From: an uncultured Clostridium sp.
Lineage (GTDB): Bacteria; Bacillota; Clostridia; TANB77; CAG-508
DNA: 13,864 bases
Direction of reading: 5' to 3'
Assembly: GCA_946008205.1 (NCBI GenBank)
Contig: CAMGAZ010000016.1
Span: forward strand, 1-13,864
The stretch's first letter is position 1. The number at the start of each line of letters is the position of its first letter. The notes under the pieces were generated by a model, which saw nothing but the letters and a program-made list of their open reading frames with translations, was not told the DNA's origin and searched no databases. This document shows, in pieces, positions 7,387-13,016 of this stretch. The position numbers and the translations under genes were made by a program.

Positions 7387-7899
7387 ATGAATTACGCTAA
7401 TATAAAGTATAATGATATAGCCAATGGAGAGGGAATTTCGGTTTCCCTCTTCGTATCTGGATGCCCACATCATTGCACAGGGTGTTTTAATCCGGAGACA
7501 TGGAACTATGAGTACGGAAAGCCATTTACAAAAGAAACAGAAAAAGAAATTTTAAATGCAATAGCAAAGAATAATATAATACGTAACTTTAATATACTTG
7601 GCGGCGAGCCACTGGCGCCAGCAAATTGCGCGTTTGTTCTTTCTATTGTAAAGGAAGTAAGAAAGCACTATCCAGATATAATTATCAGGATTTGGACGGG
7701 TTATCTTTTTGAAGAACTCCCCGAAAAATTAATAGAAAACTTAAAAAAATTAAAAGTGAATATGATAATAGATGGACCATTTATTGAATCTCAGAAATCC
7801 TATGAAATCGCCATGCGCGGCAGTAAAAATCAAAGAATATATGAGTTAATAAATGGAGAATATATTGATAATACTAAAAAATATGATATAATAAATTAA
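7387..7899 (+). CDS. nrdG: anaerobic ribonucleotide reductase activating protein (radical SAM)
   Basis: A 170-aa radical-SAM activase. It reduces S-adenosylmethionine with a 4Fe-4S cluster and installs the glycyl radical on NrdD. The cluster-binding CxxxCxxC motif reads CPHHCTGC (C26, C30, C33). It is followed by the GGEP motif (residues 72-75), which contacts the SAM amino group, and WTGY and IDGPF downstream, all typical of NrdG. The length is slightly above the ~155-aa norm, with a short polar C-terminal tail. The ATG directly follows the nrdD TAA, with AGGAG at 7379-7383 close upstream inside nrdD, so the two products are likely co-translated. An inverted repeat lies in its first 70 bases (7428-7450). 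Confidence 0.94.
   Translation: MNYANIKYNDIANGEGISVSLFVSGCPHHCTGCFNPETWNYEYGKPFTKETEKEILNAIAKNNIIRNFNILGGEPLAPANCAFVLSIVKEVRKHYPDIIIRIWTGYLFEELPEKLIENLKKLKVNMIIDGPFIESQKSYEIAMRGSKNQRIYELINGEYIDNTKKYDIIN
7428..7450 (+). repeat. perfect 8-bp inverted repeat inside nrdG start
   Basis: AGAGGGAA (7428-7435) and TTCCCTCT (7443-7450) are exact reverse complements around a 7-nt loop. The stem can extend through a G.T and a G-C pair. It lies 41 nt after the start codon, within codons for a conserved region (NGEGIS..SLFVSGC), so it may be coincidental. An mRNA hairpin here could slow early elongation. Confidence 0.5.
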
Positions 7900-7924
7900 C
7901 AAAAATAATAAAGGAGAATTTAAT

Positions 7925-8281
7925 ATGAAAATTTGGAAGTTAGTATCAGGTATTGTTTCAACAGTTTTATTTGCTCTTGTTATGTTTCAGTCTTGCGCGG
8001 CTGGCATGTCAAATGCACTAGAAGCTAATGGTGAAATAGGAGGTTCCGCAGGATTTATCTTAGCTTGTTTAATGCTTGCAGGTGGAATAGTTTCTATTTG
8101 TACAAGAAAGACTTTTAAGGGTAGCATTGCTTTAATAATTCTTTTTGGTTAAGCAGCTGTAATAGGTTTTAGTTGTGCGGGTAGTTATGGTGATTTAATT
8201 TTTTGGTCTGCATGGTGTTTAATCAACGCAATCGTAGCAGTAATAGCTTTTATAAAGGGTAAGAGAAATGGCAGAAATTAA
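7925..8281 (+). CDS. small multi-pass membrane protein, host-like, interrupted by an in-frame TAA
   Basis: Starts at ATG 7925 after AAGGAG (7911-7916). The first frame segment gives 75 aa and ends at TAA 8150-8152. The same frame then stays open to TAA 8279-8281 and reads as two more hydrophobic segments with a Lys/Arg-rich end (GKRNGRN), for about 118 aa. Predicted membrane spans are about residues 7-26, 43-58, 68-84 and 92-109. The sequence (MKIWKLVSGI, FQSCAAG, GGIVSI) resembles a small integral membrane family common in Firmicutes chromosomes. In that family the residue at the TAA is, from memory, hydrophobic (Ile/Leu), so TTA to TAA would explain it. Either a truncated two-span protein or a full four-span protein is made. 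The end overlaps the next gene by 14 nt. Function unknown. Confidence 0.65.
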
Positions 8282-8684
8282 GTCTGGTTATAGTATGTAT
8301 GATTTTAATGCTAGTCTTATAAAAAACTATCCACCATTAAAATGGGCGGGTCTTAATAAGGCTAAATTTATAATTAATGATTTTCATAATAATCATAAGA
8401 ATCGTTATTATATTGCATTATGTCATAACCTTAGATATTTTACAGTTTACGATACAAAGCCAAATGATACTAAAATTAATTTATCTGTTTCATTTGGCGC
8501 CGAAGTGATAGATTGTTCTTCAAATCTTGGAGAAATATTAGATGTTCAAATATCTGATAATAAACAGAGCGTTGAAATTTGGGTTAAGCAAAACTCAGAG
8601 CGCGGCGCGGAATGTGTAGTATTAATACCTTATGACAAAGGTATTGTAAAGGTAGGTGAAATACAAAATGAATATAATGATTGA
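8268..8684 (+). CDS. unknown phage protein (138 aa)
   Basis: I do not recognise this protein. The ATG at 8268 has AAAGGG about 8 nt upstream and overlaps the end frame of the preceding membrane-protein ORF. The product is soluble, starts MAEIKSGYSMYDFNASLIK and alternates short beta-like hydrophobic stretches with polar turns, ending in a beta-rich half. There is no cysteine cluster, signal peptide or nucleotide-binding motif. It ends at TGA 8682-8684, overlapping the next gene by 17 nt, which supports a real, coupled gene. Several GCGC words put its codon use with the core phage genes. Confidence 0.7.
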   Translation: MAEIKSGYSMYDFNASLIKNYPPLKWAGLNKAKFIINDFHNNHKNRYYIALCHNLRYFTVYDTKPNDTKINLSVSFGAEVIDCSSNLGEILDVQISDNKQSVEIWVKQNSERGAECVVLIPYDKGIVKVGEIQNEYND

Positions 8685-8931
8685 TGTTAAAATGTTTGAT
8701 AAAAATGTTTTTGATTTATATACACAGAATGATAATGGATTTGCAAGAAAAATTGGTTCATTTGAATTAGATAATCTGCCAGATGTTGCTCTTTCTTTTG
8801 CAAAGAAGTACAATAGTGATGTTGTTACTTTAGTCGGTAACAAAGCTTATTGTGAAGGTTTAAAAGAAAAAATTGTAAAAGAAGAAAAACTTAGAAATGG
8901 TTATAATCAGTTATTAATAAATATAATATAA
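8668..8931 (+). CDS. unknown small phage protein (87 aa)
   Basis: A small, probably soluble protein beginning MNIMIDVKMFDKNVFDLY. I chose ATG 8668 over the in-frame GTG at 8656 because the AGGTAGGTG run just upstream (8650-8658) is well placed as a ribosome binding site for 8668, while the GTG sits inside that run. The middle (NLPDVALSFAKKYNSDVVTLVGN) looks like an alpha/beta unit with a helix followed by a strand. The C-terminus is Lys/Glu-rich. It overlaps the previous gene by 17 nt. Function unknown. The 73 bases that follow it hold no gene and no clear promoter or terminator. Confidence 0.65.
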   Translation: MNIMIDVKMFDKNVFDLYTQNDNGFARKIGSFELDNLPDVALSFAKKYNSDVVTLVGNKAYCEGLKEKIVKEEKLRNGYNQLLINII

Positions 8932-9004
8932 TAACTTTTTATGGTTATAATGTATTTGATATTTGTGGAAAATATGTAAAATTGGAGTGTGAAATTAAAA
9001 GAAA

Positions 9005-10033
9005 ATGAAAAATAATAAATATAGATTAATTCCTGAAGATTGTAAAATAAACTATGGAAGAAAATTATATAGAATAGAAGCTTTAAAAGACTTCGGCGTT
9101 GTCAAAGCAGGAGAATTAGGCGGTTATATTGAGATTGAAACTCATTTAAGTGATCCTGTAGACGCTTCCGGCAGCGAACACGCAGAGGGTATTGCCGATC
9201 CGAGAATTTGTAATAACGCACTAATCAGTGGAAATGCAATAATTTATGGCAATGCAATAATTAGTAATAAAGCGACAGTTGGAGGTAATGCATTAATTTA
9301 TGGCAACGCATTAATTTGTGATGAAGCATGTGTTTATGACAAAGCTTATGTTTATGGCAATGTATTGGTTTGTAATAATGCAATAATCCGTGGTAATGCA
9401 GTAGTCAGTGGGAACGCAAGAATTTATGGCAATGCAATAATCTGTGAAAATGCAAGAGTTTATGGCAATGTAATGATTCGTGGTAATGCAACAATCTATA
9501 GTAACGCAGTGCTTAGTGATAATGTAATAATCGAAAAAGATACAGATTGGTTTACAATAGGTCCGATAGGCAGTAGAAATAGTTTTACAACATTTGCGCT
9601 GAATAAAGACAAAAGTATATATGTTTTTTGTGGTTCCTTCCATGGTAATATAGATGAATTTGAAAAAGCTATTGAAGAAATTCACAAAGGAACAAAATAT
9701 GAAGAGGAATATAAACTTGCAATAGCTCTTGCTAAAAAGAAAATAACTACAGTAGAAACAAATAAAATTACAGAATTAACAAACGAATATATAGATTCAT
9801 TGATTGATAAAGCTAAGAAAAATATGTATATAGAACCTAACCTTAAAGCAATGACGATTACTGCTACATTTCCATGCGGATGGGTAATATCTTCAACCGC
9901 AAATATTGTTAGTGGGCAGGAATTTGTTGAAGAAGAATTACGTGATAAATGCCTTAATGATATTAAATCAAAAGTTTGGGAATTAGAAAGATATAGAAAA
10001 ACAGTAGATAACTATAAGAAAACACTGAAATAG
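9005..10033 (+). CDS. left-handed beta-helix protein fused to a phage Gp49/66-like domain
   Basis: A 342-aa protein. The N-terminal ~45 residues (LYRIEALKDFGVVKAGELGGYIE) are the usual lead-in of phage hexapeptide-repeat proteins. Residues ~72-176 are about 17 imperfect six-residue repeats (NAIIYG, NALIYG, NARIYG, NAVVSG), which predict a left-handed parallel beta helix with Ile/Val/Leu inside. Residues ~179-250 contain a DTDWFTIGPIGSRNSFTTF segment and a helical stretch. Residues ~253-342 (NKITELTNEYIDSLIDKAKK, then CGWVISS and ELERYR) resemble the short phage N4 Gp49 / Sf6 gene 66 family that normally stands alone. The role is unknown; acyltransferase-type activity is not supported because no catalytic His is evident. 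The DNA repeats are ~18 bp, so the array can expand by recombination. The ribosome binding site is weak (GGAG at 8984-8987). Confidence 0.8.
   Translation: MKNNKYRLIPEDCKINYGRKLYRIEALKDFGVVKAGELGGYIEIETHLSDPVDASGSEHAEGIADPRICNNALISGNAIIYGNAIISNKATVGGNALIYGNALICDEACVYDKAYVYGNVLVCNNAIIRGNAVVSGNARIYGNAIICENARVYGNVMIRGNATIYSNAVLSDNVIIEKDTDWFTIGPIGSRNSFTTFALNKDKSIYVFCGSFHGNIDEFEKAIEEIHKGTKYEEEYKLAIALAKKKITTVETNKITELTNEYIDSLIDKAKKNMYIEPNLKAMTITATFPCGWVISSTANIVSGQEFVEEELRDKCLNDIKSKVWELERYRKTVDNYKKTLK
9218..9532 (+). repeat. degenerate 18-bp coding repeats (hexapeptide array)
   Basis: Units resembling GCAATAATTTATGGCAAT recur about 17 times in frame, each encoding six residues such as NAIIYG. The period is constant and mismatches are mostly at codon third positions, as expected for an old amplified protein repeat. 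There are no palindromic repeats with unique spacers, so it is not a CRISPR array. Confidence 0.8.
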
Positions 10034-10046
10034 GAGAAAAACGAAA

Positions 10047-10904
10047 ATGAAATATAAAAAGGGCGATAGAGTAAGAATAGTATCTTATAGAACAACAGAC
10101 ATGGATTCTAATGGTGAAATGGACAAATATTTGGGTACGGTTATGACTATAAAAGATATTCATCACAGAGCGTTTACTTCTGAAAACTCTCTTTATTACG
10201 AAATGGTAGAAGATAAATGCGAATGGTTTTGGAATGATGAAATGATAGCTGGTCTTGCATCAGAAACACCATTTGATTTTGGGGCTTGGAAAGATAAAGA
10301 AGTTTCTATGCATTGCAAAACCGTAGAGGAAGCTGAGGACTTCTGTCATGAAATGCACAAAGCTGGACTGACGTGGTGTAGTGGCAAATCATATTTAGAA
10401 ATGAACTGTTTTAATGTCTATAATGAACAAACGTGCTATTATTTTAACAGAGGTGCATGTGTGAATATCGGGCGATCTAAGACAAGAGGAGACCAAATCC
10501 TTGAATGGTCAGATTATAGAAGTACTGAACCACCAAAAGAAGAGCAGGAGAAAGCAGTGAAAATAAAGGCAGATGATAAACCATTAGGTTATCAAGAAGC
10601 TATGAAGATATACAAAAGAATATGTAATAGTACAACGGAATGTACAGATTGTCCTTTAGATTCAGATAATAATGGTATACAGCAACCATGTCGATATCTT
10701 ATAAGAGATTATCCGGAAAAAGCTGAACCCCTCTTAAAAGAGTGGGCGACGGAGCACCCAATAGAAACAAATGAGCAGAAAATCAATGAAATGTTCTTAG
10801 AAACATTCGGCATATCGTACGCCACAGCATTAGCGCATCCTGATTGGTGGCAGCAGGAATATAAAAATATAAATGATAAAATTACACAAAAGGAGAATGA
10901 ATAA
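10047..10904 (+). CDS. phage accessory protein with SH3/KOW-like N-terminus (285 aa)
   Basis: Multi-part protein of a kind frequent in Firmicutes phages; the function is not known to me. Residues 1-~75 (MKYKKGDRVRIVSYR, YLGTVMTIKDI, then EWFWNDEMIAGL) look like a small SH3/KOW-type beta barrel. Residues ~80-160 (WKDKEVSMHCKTVEEAEDFCHEMHKAGLTW) form an alpha/beta domain often seen in phage proteins. Residues ~185-245 have a short Cys motif (RIC, TECTDCPL, QPCRYL) that could bind a metal, followed by EPLLKEWATEHP. The C-terminus is helical and polar. The ribosome binding site AGGAG (10032-10036) overlaps the previous stop, and the ATG lies 10 nt later. The TAA stop overlaps the next ATG. Domain boundaries are read by eye. 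Confidence 0.75.
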   Translation: MKYKKGDRVRIVSYRTTDMDSNGEMDKYLGTVMTIKDIHHRAFTSENSLYYEMVEDKCEWFWNDEMIAGLASETPFDFGAWKDKEVSMHCKTVEEAEDFCHEMHKAGLTWCSGKSYLEMNCFNVYNEQTCYYFNRGACVNIGRSKTRGDQILEWSDYRSTEPPKEEQEKAVKIKADDKPLGYQEAMKIYKRICNSTTECTDCPLDSDNNGIQQPCRYLIRDYPEKAEPLLKEWATEHPIETNEQKINEMFLETFGISYATALAHPDWWQQEYKNINDKITQKENE

Positions 10905-11119
10905 TGAAGAAATTAATTAGTGTAGTAGAACAGTATAGATTTGATACAGAAGAAGAAGCGACTCGTTTTATTGAAGAATGTAAAGAAGAAGCAAATAAGG
11001 GTGGTTACACCTTAAAGTCCTATGGAACTACCTTTAAGGAGAAGAAATCTAAGGGAGAAGTCATAGACTCTGGCTACCTTGTAAAAATAGCTAAAGATTA
11101 CGATACATTTTGGGACTAG
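10904..11119 (+). CDS. unknown small phage protein (71 aa)
   Basis: The ATG shares a base with the stop of the previous gene (TAATG), with AAGGAG at 10890-10895 upstream. The 71-aa product is Glu/Lys-rich: MKKLISVVEQYRFDTEEEATRFIEECKEEA, then GYTLKSYGTTFKEKKSKG and GYLVKIAKDYDTFWD. The pattern beta-helix-beta-beta suggests one small ferredoxin-like or similar alpha/beta domain. No catalytic motif is seen. The tight coupling implies it works with the upstream 285-aa protein. The stop TAG precedes the dut ribosome binding site. Confidence 0.72.
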   Translation: MKKLISVVEQYRFDTEEEATRFIEECKEEANKGGYTLKSYGTTFKEKKSKGEVIDSGYLVKIAKDYDTFWD

Positions 11120-11132
11120 AGAGGAGAGTTAA

Positions 11133-11660
11133 ATGGCTAATTACTTTGAATTTGTAAGTAAATATAAAGATTGCGGACTGCCACTTCCCCAGCCTGCCAC
11201 TCCCGGCTCCGCGGGACTCGATCTGCGCGCGGTAGAAGATACAATAATTCCGCCTTTTATGTCTAAGTATGGACAGTATCCAAAGGGTGATGCAAATACA
11301 CTCGAAGAAAATGAAAAGAATATTAAAGAAATTAATGGTAAACTTACCATGGTTTCAACAGGCTTAAAGGTTCATCTTGATGAAGGATATTATCTGGCTA
11401 TTACCCCAAGAAGTTCAATGCCGCTCAAGCAGTGGCTCTTCATAGGAAATACCCAGGCAGTTGTCGATAGGGATTACATCCAAGCAGACAACGAGGGCGA
11501 GATTTTTATCCAACTCATAAATATGACCCCTAACCCAATACTCATAAAGAAGGGCGACCGCATTGGTCAGGCTTTATTTATCCCATATGTTCTTCCAGAG
11601 AACGTAAAGCCAGAGAATGAAGCTCGCATCGGCGGACATGGAAGTACCGGCACAAAATAA
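11133..11660 (+). CDS. dut: dUTP diphosphatase (trimeric dUTPase)
   Basis: Hydrolyses dUTP to dUMP and pyrophosphate, keeping uracil out of phage DNA and supplying the dTMP precursor. All five motifs are visible in the 175-aa product: motif 1 PGSAGLDLRA (residues 24-33), motif 2 PRSSM (92-96), motif 3 VVDRDY (D112 is the usual catalytic Asp), motif 4 KKGDRIGQALF (G141-Q146) and motif 5 GGHGSTG (167-173). Two departures are seen. About 25 extra residues (MSKYGQYPKGDANTLEENE) lie between motifs 1 and 2, and IQADNEGEI lengthens the loop after motif 3. In motif 5 the uracil-stacking Phe is replaced by His169. The start has GAGGAG at 11121-11126. Codons 10-35 are notably GC-rich. The 3' end overlaps the RuvC-like gene. 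Confidence 0.93.
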   Translation: MANYFEFVSKYKDCGLPLPQPATPGSAGLDLRAVEDTIIPPFMSKYGQYPKGDANTLEENEKNIKEINGKLTMVSTGLKVHLDEGYYLAITPRSSMPLKQWLFIGNTQAVVDRDYIQADNEGEIFIQLINMTPNPILIKKGDRIGQALFIPYVLPENVKPENEARIGGHGSTGTK

Positions 11661-12162
11661 ATTATTGCTTGCTCTTGATTTATCTACACAGTCCAGCGGA
11701 TGGGCGCTGAAAGACTTGAAGACACAAGAGTTAGTAGACTATGGTTGTATAACTTCTTCTAAAAAAGATGCAATAGTAAGAATAACAGAAATGAGAAGCG
11801 CGCTTAGTGAAATATTAAGCGCGCATCCGTCTATTCAAAAAGTAATTGCCGAAGAAGTAAGACTCGATAATTTAAACCTTCATACTCAAAAATTATTAAC
11901 TTATACACAGTTTGCGCTTATAGATTCTATTTATCAAACAAATCCTGAGATAAAATATGAATTTATTCAACCTTCCTCTTGGCGCAGCAAAATTGGTATT
12001 AAAACAGGCAGAGGAATTAAGCGCGCTGAACTTAAAAAGAAAGACATTGAGTATGTAAAGAGTAAATATAATATTGAAGTAAATGACGACATAGCAGATG
12101 CAATAGGAATCGCAGACAGTTATTTTATCGCGCAAGCCGCAGCAAATCAGTGTGCGTGGTAA
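11638..12162 (+). CDS. RuvC-like Holliday-junction resolvase
   Basis: A 174-aa RNase H-fold nuclease of the phage RuvC type, expected to cleave branched DNA during recombination or packaging. It opens with the first catalytic strand LLALDLSTQSSGWA (D14). The second acid is at IAEEVR (E72/E73), and the C-terminal helix carries acids in NDDIADAIGIADS (D150, D151, D154). The PSSWRSKIGIK segment is also typical. The start is uncertain: ATG 11638 (23-nt overlap with dut) puts the catalytic strand near the N-terminus as in relatives, while an in-frame ATG at 11617 would add seven residues. Neither has a strong ribosome binding site, so expression probably relies on coupling to dut. A 9-bp inverted repeat lies within the gene. 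Confidence 0.83.
   Translation: MEVPAQNKLLLALDLSTQSSGWALKDLKTQELVDYGCITSSKKDAIVRITEMRSALSEILSAHPSIQKVIAEEVRLDNLNLHTQKLLTYTQFALIDSIYQTNPEIKYEFIQPSSWRSKIGIKTGRGIKRAELKKKDIEYVKSKYNIEVNDDIADAIGIADSYFIAQAAANQCAW
11798..11824 (+). repeat. perfect 9-bp GC-rich inverted repeat inside the resolvase gene
   Basis: GCGCGCTTA (11798-11806) and TAAGCGCGC (11816-11824) are exact reverse complements around a 9-nt AT-rich loop. Each arm also contains the palindrome GCGCGC. The repeat falls in coding sequence (SALSEILSAH) and is not followed by a T run, so it is not a normal terminator. Confidence 0.6.
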
Positions 12163-12233
12163 AAACTATTTGGACAAATTAATATAATCCTCTAAATAGA
12201 TTTTTTATAATTTATGAAAGGAAGATATTAACT

Positions 12234-12713
12234 ATGCCCGAATTTATTTTAAAGTATTGGGTTGAAGTTATATTTGGTTTAATCGTATCTGGTTTATCTT
12301 TTGCTTGTAGGCGCTATTGGAAACTGTGGCGCACGGAACAACAACATCAAAAAACAGAAGAGCAGGAAGCTTTTTATGATGGTATTCTTGAGAAGATAGA
12401 TGAACGTTTTGAGAAGATAGATGAACGTTTTGAAGAAATGAATAATCGTATTACTGCTTTGGACAATAAAGTAGAGAAGAACGTTCAAACATCTGATGCA
12501 CAGCAAGAGATTCTAAAAGAAGGACTGCTAAGTGTCCAAGGTAATAATTTTAAGAGACAATGCAAAGCACTTTTAGAGCCAACACACAAAATAACTGAAA
12601 CTGAATGGCTTCAGCACCAAATTGATTTTGAAGCTTATGAGCGACTTGGCGGTAATGATGACGGACATGATTTACATAACGCTGTTGCTCATAAGTATTA
12701 TAATATGGATTAA
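12234..12713 (+). CDS. holin-like membrane protein with coiled coil
   Basis: A 159-aa protein. Residues ~8-25 form one hydrophobic membrane span (VEVIFGLIVSGLSFA), followed by a basic stop-transfer stretch (RRYWKLW). A long heptad-patterned coiled coil covers ~35-95, including an exact duplicated heptad (EKIDERF twice). The C-terminal part (LLSVQGNNFKRQCKALLE, then EAYERLGGN) resembles holin-like proteins of Firmicutes phages, which have N-terminal span, coiled coil and a C-terminal LGGN box. It would act in the host membrane at lysis, but no endolysin is in the window, so the role is inferred. AAAGGAAG about 10 nt upstream gives a good start. The 71-nt gap before it contains two TATAAT-like words but no matching -35 box. 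Confidence 0.62.
   Translation: MPEFILKYWVEVIFGLIVSGLSFACRRYWKLWRTEQQHQKTEEQEAFYDGILEKIDERFEKIDERFEEMNNRITALDNKVEKNVQTSDAQQEILKEGLLSVQGNNFKRQCKALLEPTHKITETEWLQHQIDFEAYERLGGNDDGHDLHNAVAHKYYNMD
12390..12431 (+). repeat. exact tandem duplication of a 21-bp heptad unit
   Basis: Two identical adjacent 21-bp copies (12390-12410 and 12411-12431) each encode EKIDERF. The next unit (EEMNNRI) is related at the protein level. Identity of the two copies suggests a recent coding slip that lengthens the coiled coil by one heptad without shifting the frame. Confidence 0.85.
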
Positions 12714-12727
12714 AAGAGGTGATTGTA

Positions 12728-12913
12728 ATGAATAAGTATTTAGCTTATGGCAAAGAAATTAGAGATATTTCTGTAAGTCAAGGTGTCGATGTTGGCGTTG
12801 CCCTTGATATGTTTTGCCAGAAACAGGGAATTAAATATTTCCCACATGATGCAGAGCAGAAGGAATTTCTTGATATGTGTAGAAAAACTCCTTTAGATAA
12901 GCTCATTAAATAG
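12728..12913 (+). CDS. unknown small protein (61 aa), last gene before terminator
   Basis: I do not recognise this protein. ATG 12728 is preferred to the in-frame GTG at 12719 because AGAGGTG (12715-12721) lies about 6 nt before it and covers the GTG. The product (MNKYLAYGKEIRDISVSQGV...) is short, mostly helical, with one Cys-containing segment (DMFCQKQGIKYFPHD) and no membrane span. It follows the holin-like gene by 14 nt and is followed by a strong terminator, so it is the last gene of this transcription unit. Confidence 0.68.
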   Translation: MNKYLAYGKEIRDISVSQGVDVGVALDMFCQKQGIKYFPHDAEQKEFLDMCRKTPLDKLIK

Positions 12914-12927
12914 TTTAAACTCCTTGT

Positions 12928-12964
12928 AATTGGGTAGACAATTAAGTCTACCCAATTTTTTTTT
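12928..12964 (+). terminator. intrinsic (Rho-independent) terminator
   Basis: A perfect 12-bp stem, AATTGGGTAGAC (12928-12939) with GTCTACCCAATT (12946-12957), and a 6-nt loop AATTAA. It is followed by a T run that reaches 12964. It closes the transcription unit 14 nt after the 61-aa gene. Because A bases flank the stem on the 5' side it could be partly bidirectional. Confidence 0.93.
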
Positions 12965-13016
12965 ATGCCTTTTTAATTGTGTGGGTTTTTAAGATTGATA
13001 GAAAGGATGATTTTAT

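Noticed and set aside
5264..8152. Alternative genetic code in which TAA is a sense codon
   Set aside because: TAA is the normal terminator of the polymerase, gmk, nrdD, nrdG, dut and other genes here, often within ideal overlaps with the next start, so general reassignment does not fit. Suppression at particular sites stays open.
8940..8960. TATAAT at 8946-8951 as promoter of the beta-helix gene
   Set aside because: Same reason: no -35 partner at the right spacing, and the gap is nearly all A/T.
9218..9532. Possible CRISPR-like array
   Set aside because: Repeats are contiguous 18-bp coding units without unique spacers and encode a classic beta-helix hexapeptide pattern.
9311..9685. A 124-aa ORF on the - strand with repeated Cys/Thr/Ile pattern
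   Set aside because: It is the antisense shadow of the hexapeptide repeats in the beta-helix gene. It has no supporting ribosome binding site and its periodicity comes from the + strand repeat.
12183..12211. TATAAT words at 12183 and 12206 as a promoter before the holin-like gene
   Set aside because: No -35-like TTGACA lies 16-18 nt upstream of either word. In such AT-rich DNA TATAAT is expected by chance.
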